Assembly: GCA_002286715.1 (NCBI GenBank)
Contig: NSJX01000023.1
Coordinates: 192,524-256,523 of the forward strand
Source: Dentipellis sp. KUC8613
Lineage: Eukaryota > Basidiomycota > Agaricomycetes > Russulales > Hericiaceae
Reading direction: 5' to 3'
Length of the DNA: 64,000 bases
Shown: one piece after another, positions 20,752 through 29,795 of the stretch
Layout of the letters: every line of letters begins with the position of its first letter
Position numbering within the stretch: position 1 is the stretch's first letter
Position numbers and translations under genes: made by a program
The notes under the pieces: model-generated
Seen by the model: only the letters and a program-made list of their open reading frames with translations
Databases searched by the model: none
Told to the model about the DNA's origin: nothing

Positions 20752-21945
20752 GTTCCGTTGTTGTACATACTATGCATCCTGCCACGGCCTTATACGAACC
20801 AGGTCTGCCGTATTGAAAACGAGAACAAGACGGCTCAGAAGTGGAAGGCCAGGCGGCTTAGTTCTGTTGCCTAGCTACCTTGACGCTACATCGCGGCTGG
20901 GACCAGAAAACAGATCCTCTCGTTATCCTATGCTTGAGAACGTCGACGGCGAACATCGAGCAAGCAAAACAAGGCTGCCCATCTGGGTGACCCCGGTAGT
21001 TTGATGGCGGCCATATCTACAACGTTAGCCAAGGCATCGGAGAAGAGCTCACGAAACGATAAGCGCCATGACACAGAGTGAGACTAGGTAAGTCGTGCCT
21101 GCGGTAACGGTGGATGATTCGAGAACAAGGACCGTTTGCGCCCTTGGACGCCTTGTGTGGAACAAAGCCACGGTCAAGAAAATGCCGGCTCAGTTTGCGT
21201 TCCGCCGTAGGTTCGCTGTCGAGTCCAGGTGGATATGCACCAGCACTAATCGAATGAAAAGACAGCGTACACAAGGGTCGAGGATTGACGAGCAAACGAA
21301 GTGAGTGGTCGTTGTCTAGCAGCAGCTATTACTTTGCAAGTTGCAAGCGCCGTAGGCTGCCGACCTGCCGGAGTGTAGGTCCCCGGACCTATGGACTGGC
21401 TCCGATTGGTCACAGAACGAATGTCCGCGACTCCGTCACGACTCTCTGGCGAACGCGCACGTCGTCCTCTGTCAATGTCTCTGTCTCACCGACCTCTCTA
21501 CATTCTGATCCATTTCTCTTATTATAGCACAGTCTGCCCTCGACATCTGCCCGCTGTAGCTACGCGTCAACTTTTACGGACGATTCGAATTCCAGCCCTA
21601 CACGGCATCGTACTGTCGCTATTGTTCTCGTACCCTGCCAACGAGGAGCGATAGACACGCCTTTGTACGCTGTGGAAAAGCAGGTGACCTCATACCTATA
21701 GGCTGGGATTAGTGGTCAATGCGTATCCACTCGGAAGACAAAAGAATGCCTTCCGCTTCTTCGCTGATAGCCATAGTTGCAGTCCACGTAGTGGCTGTCT
21801 GAACAATTGCGATGAGCAGCTGGCGATAGACTTATTGTCTTGGTACGCGTCAATCTTCCTCGCAGCCACAGATACTAGTGGCGGCCTATAAGAATCGTGC
21901 AAGTTACGTCGAGCAACAGCAGACTATCCACCATCCGTCCCTCCT
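20752..21945. promoter_or_regulatory. Divergent promoter A9/B8 with palindrome P10
   Basis: P10 (AGGTCCCCGGACCT, 21377-21390), followed by ATGGACT and an inverted CCAAT box, lies 626 bp from A9 and 556 bp from B8. AACAAG sites start at 20824, 20968 and 21124, i.e. 73, 217 and 373 bp before the A9 ATG. The B side has CTATTGT (21619-21625) and TATAAG (21887-21892). CCTTATA at 20788-20794 is the A9 TATA box. No gene is supported. Confidence 0.65.
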
Positions 21946-22453
21946 ATGACTTCGACTGGCGACAACCAAACCCCTTCGCCTGATGGCCACCCTCAGCCTG
22001 AGGGTAGCTTGACCGTGATTGCAGTGCCCGTCCTGGGGCAGGGCGGTAAGTCATGCGCACCATTCGCCGTCCAGGTTCTCAACTTACATACGGATTATAG
22101 GCAAGAAACGTCCGCTCTCCAAACACACCATCGCGATGAACAAGATCCAATGGGAGTGCGCCGTGGCGTTACAGCGCAGGCAAAAGGGAGAAATTACGAC
22201 CGACCAGTTCTTGGAGATCGCCAATGACTGCACCGGGCGGGCGCGCGCGCGTAAGGCAGCCACCAAATTGCTGTGCGAGCGTGCACAACGGGGCGAAGTC
22301 AGTCTAGAGGAGTTCAATAGGGAATGCGGTTACAGCGAGGAGGACTGGAAGAAGGTACGACCGGGGTTCGAGAAGCTCACAGAGGCCAGGGAGGCCAACT
22401 TGGCGCGTAGTCGCGACCGTGTTACCCAGAGCCGAAACTCGAGGGGCCATTGA
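21946..22453 (+). CDS. B8: small helical protein, 150 aa
   Basis: Exons 21946-22045 and 22101-22453; 55-nt intron, phase 1. Starts MTSTGDNQTPSPDGHPQPEG, the only intact B gene here not beginning MSS. Exon 2 opens GKKRPLSKHTIAMNKIQWEC. Repeats are GEITTDQFLEIANDCTGRAR, where the EEF core has become DQF, and GEVSLEEFNRECGYSEEDWK. Ends RNSRGH. Its stop is only 6 bp from the A10 stop on the other strand, the tightest pair in the array. Confidence 0.85.
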
Positions 22454-22459
22454 TATCAA

Positions 22460-23422
22460 TCAGATAGAATTGCTCTGCTCGATACTATCAGCCACATGAT
22501 GATTTCCAGGAATCTGAGCTCTCAGTTGGCGTATCTCCTCCTGCAAGTAAAGTATATGGTTGCTTGCGATAACTTTCTCGTTGAGACCCTCCGTCCCGTC
22601 CGCGTCCTGCGAATCATCCGTATGAAGTGTGCTTAAAATGATACCAACCGCTTTATTAGTGCAGACTTCGGAATCAAGCGAGCGCTCGAGCTGCTCAATT
22701 CGCTGGTGCGCCCCTTGCAGAGCGCACTGCACCTCAGGAATGTAGATTGTGGCTGTAGGAATCTCTCAGTGGGAATAACAACGTACGTCCGGACATGACG
22801 CACCTCTCTTTATAACCTCTACTAACCCCGGCGGATTTGCGTAGCACCGTCTATCCTCAGGAAGGACACTGTTCAAATTGACCCGGTCTTCAACATCCCG
22901 GTCCCGCTTTCTCTGAGCCTTCTCCGCCCTCCTCTGACGCGCCTCGTTCGACACCTGTCTTTTTAACTTCGGCAATGACGCGGACTGCGCAGCCTTCTGC
23001 GCTCGAGTTTGTATTGCCGGATACGTGGTGAGACTAGACGGCCCTGCCTCATTATGCGATGGTGAGAGCAGGGTCAGTTCACTCATCGTTGCGGGAGATG
23101 AGGCGTCCGCAGTCTGCTGTCCATACGAGAGGGACGAGGAAGGGCCTGCTTGAGGTGAAAAAGGCGCATCGTCCATGGTCTGCATTTCGAAGGTCGGATA
23201 CCCAGGCGGTGCGCCTGAAGATACCGTCCCCGAGCCTATAGCGAGTGCTGATATTAGCTATAGACATTTCCTGGAGGAAAGAATGCTGACGACAGTACCT
23301 GATGCATGCGAGGGACCAGCCTCCTGTGCTAAAGCATCGACCTGCGAGAACGAGCAAGTCACAGCACGCTTCCGCGCAGGGCTCCGACTCTTCTTGCGTC
23401 TCTGTTTCTGCGACCTGGACAT
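22460..23422 (-). CDS. A10: bHLH-zipper-like putative transcription factor, 282 aa
   Basis: Exons 23422-23299, 23235-22804 and 22752-22460. Basic region RQRRAEKAQRKRDRDVEDRV, helix 2 joined as LVEVIKR-A-TIYIPEVQ. The coiled coil is longer than in its siblings: after IRQLRAQIPG it runs on for 16 residues, so the coding region nearly reaches the B8 stop. Longest intact A protein in the window. Intact throughout. Confidence 0.85.
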
Positions 23423-24611
23423 GTTCCGTTGTTGTACATACTATGCATCCTGCTACGGCCTTATACGAACCAGGTCTGCCGTATTGAAATCGAGGACAAG
23501 ACGGTTCAAAAGTAGAAAGTCAATCTGTTGCATAGCTACCTTGACGCTGCGTTACAACCAGGACCAGAAAGCGGGTTCTCTCGCTATCCTAGGTTTGAGA
23601 ACGTTGGCAGCAAACATCGAGCAAGCAAAAACAAAGCTGCCCATCTGGGTGACCCCGGTAGTTTGATGGCGGGCATATCTACAGCGTTAGCCAAGTCGTC
23701 GGAAAAAAGCTCACGAAACGATAGACGCCATGACACAGACTGCGTGCGGTAACGGTGGATCGCCCTTCGAGAACAAGGACCGTTTGCGCCCTCAGGCTTG
23801 AACGCCTTGTGTGGAACAAAGCCACGGTCAAGAAAATGCCGGCTCAGTTTGCGTTCCGCCGTAGGTTCACTGTCGAGTCCAGATGGATATGCAACAGCAC
23901 AAATCGAACGAAAAGACAGCATTCACAGGGATCGAGGATTGACGAGCAAATGAGGTGAGTGGTCGGTGTCTAGCAGCAGCTATTCCTTTGCGAGTTGCAA
24001 GCGCCGTAGGCTGCCGACCTGCCGGAGTGTAGGTCCCCGGACCTATGGACCGGCTCCGATTGGTCACCAATCGAATGTCCGCGACTTCGCCACGTCCGCC
24101 GACCATCCGCACGGCTTTCTGGCAAACACGCAAGTCCTCTCATTACCTTTGTCTCCTCGGCGTCTCTGCGCTCTAAACCATGTCTACTATTGACATTATC
24201 GTACAATTTCTGCTCAACATCTCCCCGCTACGCGTCAAATTTGACGGAATTGATCCGAATTCTAGCCACATCCGGCATCGAGGTGTCACTATTGTCTTCG
24301 TACCCTGCCAACGAGTGGCTCTGCCCACTGTGGAAACGCAGGCGACTTGATAACTATTGGCTGGAAGAGTGGCCAACATATTCCCGCTCGGCAAACAAAA
24401 GACGGCCTACTGTCACTTTTCTAGCCCTATAGTTGCAGTCCACGTAGCGACGCTGCAATCTCCAAACAATTGTGAAGAGCAGCTGGGGATAGACTTATTG
24501 TCTTGGTACGTGTCAGTCTTCCTCGTAGCCACATGTTCCAGTGGCGACTTATAAGACTTGCATAAGGTACGCAGAGCGAGAGTGGCAGACTATCTGCCAT
24601 CCACTATTTCT
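23423..24611. promoter_or_regulatory. Divergent promoter A10/B9 with palindrome P11
   Basis: P11 (AGGTCCCCGGACCT, 24031-24044) with ATGGACC and CGATTGG, then a second CCAATCG, lies 609 bp from A10 and 568 bp from B9. AACAAG-type motifs lie near 23495, 23628 and 23775, with the middle one altered to AACAAAG. On the B side there is CTATTGT (24289-24295) and TATAAG (24550-24555). No gene is supported. Confidence 0.65.
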
Positions 24612-25119
24612 ATGTCTTCTGCTGGCAATTACCAGCCCTCTTCACCCTCTGGCCATGCTCGGCCAGAGGGTGTTTCGACTGTGATCGCAGTGCCCATCCC
24701 GGGGCAACGCGGTAAGTCATGCACACCATTTTCTGAGTAGGATTTTGATATGCATATGAACAACAGATAACGGACGTCCACTCTCCAAGCACGAAATTGC
24801 AATGAAGAGGATCATGCAAGGCTGCTCCAAGGCACTGAAAGCCAAGGAAGCGGGAGAAATCACGCATGACGAGTTCATGGTGATTGCCAATGACTGCATC
24901 GAGCGCGCCCGAGCGCTAAACAGGGCTACGGACTCGCTCAACGAGCAGGCAGAAAGAGGTGAAGTCAGTCTCGAAGATTATAACAGGGAGTGTGGTTACA
25001 CAGACGAGGACCGGGAGAAGCTACAGATAGATATTGAACGAGAGCAAGAATTTCGAGAGGTTCATACAAGGAGGAGTCACGCGAGTTTGCTCCAGAATAA
25101 GAAGTCAAGGGGGCGGTAA
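24612..25119 (+). CDS. B9: small helical protein, 150 aa
   Basis: Exons 24612-24711 and 24767-25119; 55-nt intron, phase 1. Leader MSSAGNYQPSSPSGHARPEG. Exon 2 opens DNGRPLSKHEIAMKRIMQGC. Repeat 1 is GEITHDEFMVIANDCIERAR. The middle helix is the most diverged (DSLNEQAER in place of LLCERARR), and repeat 2 has EDY instead of EEF and EDR instead of EDW. Ends KKSRGR. Intact, but the least conserved B protein, next to the shortened A11 at the array edge. Confidence 0.8.
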
Positions 25120-25254
25120 ACGTCTGCTATTTGTTACACGTCGATGCATTTGAAATGTACCATAAACTACTGCCCGGCATTGTGATCCTCAAGTCGACGG
25201 CCCGTCTGCGGCGTGGAGACTCGCGTGGGCGCTCGCTTGCCGCTGGTCCGCATC

Positions 25255-25951
25255 CTATGTCGCGCTCGAGCCCTGCGTTGGACCGGAGCCGATTCTTTCT
25301 CCAGTAGCCACGCTGAGGAGTATGTCAACTGCTGCCCGAGTTTCTGCTTCAACTGCAAGTCTGCGTTCAAGCTCTTCGTTTCGCTGTAGTGCCGCCTGTA
25401 ACGCACTTTCCACCTCAGGAATGTACTCCGCAGCTATGAACAACATTCAGCAAATGAAATAGAGCCGTCCATGAAAAGAAATCTCGTACCTCTCCTCACA
25501 ACGTCTAAGCCAGGCCTACTCCCCGTAGCTCGTCTGTCTTGCGGCAAAACATTATTCAGCTTCACTCTGTCATCCACGTCTCTGTCTCGCTTCCTCTGCG
25601 CCTTTTCCGCTTCCTTCCTCTTGCGTATCTCATTGGACAGTTCTCGCTTCAGCTTTGGCGTTGCCGCTGCCCAAGCGGCCTTCTCCGCTCGACCATGCGT
25701 CGCCGCATGAGCACTACTAGCCGTCCCGCTATGTGTAGGAGCCGATATAGGGACCGTCTCCGAGTCTGACGGACGTTCAAGTTAGCCAAAAGGAGATTCT
25801 AGTAGGTGTAAGGGCCAGCGACATTACCTAGGGCGTGCGAGGGGCCAGGATCCTGTTCCGAAGAATTGAGCTGCAAGAACGAACGTTTGACTGCGCGCTT
25901 CCGCACAGGGTTCCGGCTCTTCTTGCATCTCTGTTTCTGCGACTTGGACAT
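25255..25951 (-). CDS. A11: shortened bHLH-zipper-like protein, 192 aa
   Basis: Exons 25951-25828, 25765-25490 and 25433-25255; all phases agree. Exon 2 is about 50 codons shorter than in A9 and A10, missing the Pro-rich linker. The coiled coil stops early at a TAG (25257-25255) after IGSGPTQGSSAT. Eroded coding text resembling the usual zipper end continues beyond the stop in another frame. Basic region (RKRKEAEKAQRKRDRDVDDR), helix 1 and helix 2 are complete. It may be a working dimerisation variant or an early stage of decay. Confidence 0.7.
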
Positions 25952-27010
25952 GTTCCGTTCTTGTACATACCATGAATCCCGCTACGGCCTTATACAAGGC
26001 AGGCCTGCGATATCCAACATAAGAACAAGGCAGTGAGAGTGCAGAAGTAAAAGTTAGTACTCAACGGAAGAGGTATATGGCAGTTTAGCTCTGCACCCTG
26101 GCCGCTTTTTCTGAGTTACCTTGGGGCTACATGGAAGCGGGAAGCGAGTGGCAAGACTTTCTCGTTATCCACTGCCTGGGAACGTCGACGGGCGAGCATC
26201 GAGCGAGCAAGGACAAGGTAACCCATCTGGATGCAGACACGGAGGTTCGAACTGGCGGAGATATCTGTTCAATCAGCCACATACTCGGGATATAGCTTAA
26301 GGATATGTGGGCAACGGGTATGGAGAGCGGCAGTGATGTGTGCTCCGTAGACGGATGATTTGAGAACAAGGACCAAACACGCTACATGCTCTTGTTCCCG
26401 GGAAGCATTGTTGCCGGAAATTTAACCCAGATAGTGCTCCGACGCGTGCGAAGAGAGATTCTGTAGGCAGGGAGGACAATGTCGAATTCAGGCAGCGAGC
26501 GAGGTTCTAGTGAAGTTGCAAGATGATAAAGAAGTTCAAGGTCTGGTGGTAAGTAGCACGGCCGACGTAGTCACCATGCCGTCGGTCCCTGGACTGGGCA
26601 CGTGGACCGGCGACTCGGGGAACCGCGGCGTCGGCCGGGCGAGGTTGCATCTTCGAACCCCCATCGTGCAATTTTTCGCGGACCCTCGCAAATGGCATGG
26701 CTTGGTTCCGGAGACAGGAGAAAACAAGTTCTTGGACGGGCTCTAAATCTTTATTTTTGAAGAAGAGAGAAGAGCGTGGCGAAAGGGAAGACTAATAAGA
26801 TACAGTACTAGGTGAACAATAGGAGGTTGCAGAACATGGGAGGTGGTGGTGGAAGGTATACAGATTATAAAATATAACGATGGAGTACAACAAGCAAACG
26901 GACATCATTAAGCAGTGGTAGGATAGACGTAACATACTTTCAGAACTTCGTCATCTAACATGAAGGATCATCAAGAAGTCTGCGAATCAGACATCGTGTC
27001 GAACACGCGT
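25952..27010. other. A11 promoter and right border of the array
   Basis: CCTTATA at 25988-25994 and AACAAGG-type sites near 26023, 26213 and 26363 belong to the A11 promoter. A worn palindrome (CGGTCCCTGGACTG, 26583-26596) with GTGGACC marks the last array element. After about 26640 array similarity stops. From there to the 3' end of the next gene I see only AT-rich 3'-flank sequence and no gene. Confidence 0.5.
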
Positions 27011-27593
27011 TCACTCGACTACAAAGATGTCAGTATCAGCCGCGGCTGCACACAGACGTAGATAAGATGGACACGTACCATCGACAGCATCCAGCACGCC
27101 CAGACCCTTAAGTCCTTGGGACATGCTGCCTAGGCGCGGCAGCTCGACACGCGGTACCGGCGAGTGAATGTGCGTCTGTGGGCTATGGGTAGGCGGCAAA
27201 TTGGCCTCCTCCTCAGCTTCGTTGGGGATTGGTGGGAGGCTTTGGCCCATGGCACGCTGTGGCGATGGGGTAGACTCGATGGTGAAGCGACTGTCAACGG
27301 TGCTTGTCTACAGCGGCTCCGCGGTCAGAGTCGATCTCATTAGAGAAATGAGAAATCGGAGGGCTACGCACAGATCGGCGCCGCTCTTCTTCACGCGAGA
27401 GCGATCGTGGAGGAAGGTCAGTGAGTTGGACCTCGGGTGGCGTAGGGGTAGGTGGGGGCACCACCGGCGTGTTGAAGAGGAGTGTGATGGTAGACATCAA
27501 GGACTCCGCGAATGTTGGTGCCGGCGTTGTCACATTAGGTTTTGGAGGATATGAGACGGCTGCAGGGCGAGATGGTGATTGTGGGGAAGACAT
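27011..27593 (-). CDS. Pro-rich protein of unknown function
   Basis: First exon from ATG 27593: MSSPQSPSRPAAVSYPPKPN, then a Pro/Thr-rich run and LSREEERRRS before a GTGCGT donor. A phase-0 acceptor about 97 nt on leads to STPSPQRAMGQSLPPIPNEA and on to SMSQGLKGLGVLDAVDG, where GTACGT offers a last donor. The 3' end is ambiguous: read-through stops at 27011, while a further splice would end at 26951 (DFLMILHVR). The length is roughly 150-165 aa. No domain is recognised; low complexity suggests a disordered adaptor or regulatory protein. Confidence 0.5.
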
Positions 27594-29795
27594 GTTGGGT
27601 TATCCGAAGCTGAGTTGGTGAAGCAGAGGTAATTTACGCGGATTCCGCGTCAATACCGAGGCTGGTGTTGGGAGGGCACAGAAGTCTCGGACTCTGTAAG
27701 ACGATGAAACGATGTGAAGATGCCCCAGAGAGTAGCACTGCACTGGGTACTGTATGTGGTGGACAGGGGGTAGCAATGAGGTTGAGAGAGCCAGCCCGGG
27801 AAAGCTTGCGGTTATTAGTATGAGTAATTCGGACAATGACGTAGCTCTCTCCTGTCTTGCCCGGGCCCGACTCCAGTCTCCTCCGGAATTGGTCCATTGC
27901 ATATGTCAAATAACCAATGAGTAAAGTGGGTCTAGACGTAGAAGTCCTCGCTGGGTCCGCGGCTTCGGTCTACACATTGAGTCTGCCGGCGGTCGGTCTG
28001 CTTGGGAATGGAAAGATGCTCTCCGGTTCGACAACAACAACTGAACGAGCATATGAGTTTCGGTTTACAGTGGGGGTTAGAAAGACGGGCTATTTCGCTG
28101 AAATACGGTCAAAAGTGATGCTGAATGTAGCAATGAAGCGATAGTGCAAGACGTTGGTGGTGAAGAGGACGAAGGCAAGCTGGCGTCGGAGGGCTCCGGC
28201 CCGGCCCGAGGTCTCTCCCCAACACGTGACACGCGACTACGCAAATTTCGAAAAGCCGGCGGTAAATTCAGAGCTTTTCTTCAACGTTCAACGTTCGTTA
28301 TCAGGGCTGATGCATCTCAGGTGGTCAGAACTTCGAATTCAATAAACACTGTAGAAAGAGACCTCTGGCATCATAGATTGTACGCATATATTCTATTGAC
28401 TTAGTCGTCACTTGGACAGTGAACGGTTCGGTGAATGTTAGAGAACAGCAGCTTCAACTTCTCCATACCTGGGGTGCGTGGTCGTACTCACCTTCAGCGG
28501 GTAAGAGTACTATTCCCGGGACCGTGCTTGGACCGAACGCACGGGGAAAGAGCATAGAGAATCTTTGAATTTCGTGCGCCGGTCGGCCCTCTCTTTCTGG
28601 CATTAATTCTGGCCTTCCTCCCCATGCCATCCGCTCTATGGCCGTCTAAAAGAGGGCCTATTGTGCTTGATATATAATCTGGAAAGAATATCGTTGAGAT
28701 TCGAGGTGCCGTAGAGCCGCGACTTGGCGCTTACTTCAGGCAAGGGTGGCGGTCGCGCCGAATCTGGCGCTGCTGTAAACATCCTTGCAAACTACGTCGA
28801 CAGACGAAGAACCTCGATTATACCTCGTCCTCCGCTAGGATGTGCTGTCTCTCCTGAAACTTGCAGCCTCGTCAGCATCGATGAATGTACAGCGCCGCAT
28901 GCATGGCTGAACAGACGCTGCTGGTATGTTTTCAATCAAGCCACACCTACATGCGACACGACGAACATTTGATTTGAGATTAATTTGACCGGTAGTGTAT
29001 GAGTATCTCGAAGGGGACACACCACTGTGATTCATGCACATTGCTTTTCTTCAGCTCCAACCTTCGCAGTCTGCTGTTTTTAGCCTCCAAATTATTCGGT
29101 GTAACTTCCCCGACCCGGACGAATGGATGCTGTGCGAGTATCATGAGGCACACTCGAGCCCTTCAGCTGACCACGTAGGCATCATCATGTCCCCAGTCGT
29201 TGGAAGCGGGCAAGCTTTAGCGCTGGATTGTCAAAGGAGAGCTGGAGAGCTGAAGTAAGTTGTTCGCAAACTCTGGGATCGCAGACTTGACAAGTGGGAA
29301 TATTAGATGCAAATACTTGAGACACTGGACTGGAGGAAGTAGGTTCGGGATGCAGCGAAGAGTCCTCCATGGCCCACTCGGAGACACGGACCGGCGTCTA
29401 GCTCGCCTTGCGCACGTGCAAGATCATGAACTCATTATCGGCCGTTTTCACCGAGCCTTGCTATTTTTCGTGTCGAAGCACGCGGCGTTGTACGTTCCCC
29501 CGGCGTTCCGGCGGCTTCTCAACGAATCTCACTGGCCAGAATCTGGAGTCATATCGGCACCCTCGGATTACAGCTGTTGCCCCATATCACACGTATATCG
29601 GTCAGTCCGTGTAAGACCTTGCAATCGGATGATGTATTCGGATAAGCTGGGGGTCGCAGATCCACGCTAGGAACATGTCGTCTCGTGCACGACTGCTATA
29701 TAAATCTCACCTCCTAGGCCAATGGAAATCCCCATCCCACACGCCGGGCACTCCCTTGGGCGTCACACGACCGTCACGACCACACTCCGTGTGCC
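27594..29795. other. Intergenic, no gene supported
   Basis: Several ORFs of 60-136 codons occur on both strands, but none has a convincing start, splice pattern or protein-like composition. The 200 bp before 27594 are the likely promoter of the Pro-rich gene. TATAA-like text near 29698-29702 lies about 95 bp before the MFS start. No repeat or mobile element was recognised. Confidence 0.5.

Larger units (their letters stand above)
16019..26600. repeat. Direct tandem repeat of a P-B-A unit, about 2.68 kb period
   Basis: Four units in the same order and orientation: palindrome, B gene on plus, A gene on minus. B starts are at 16565, 19246, 21946 and 24612; A starts at 18035, 20751, 23422 and 25951; palindromes at 16019, 18671, 21377 and 24031, with a worn copy at 26583 closing the array. 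Coding and promoter sequence are both repeated, with divergence concentrated in the A coiled coils and the B leaders. The pattern fits expansion by unequal crossing-over. Confidence 0.8.

Noticed and set aside
504..26596. Regularly spaced repeats as a CRISPR array
   Set aside because: Spacing is 1.4-3.5 kb with genes between copies, and the genome is eukaryotic. The repeats are promoter elements.
1..26600. Array as a homeodomain mating-type (HD1/HD2) locus
   Set aside because: No homeodomain (WFxNxR) is seen in any A or B protein, and classical HD pairs are divergent, not convergent. Only the logic of paired genes is similar.
27917..28404. Two consecutive ORFs of 75 and 86 codons
   Set aside because: No compatible splice sites join them to anything protein-like, and the composition is not coding-like.
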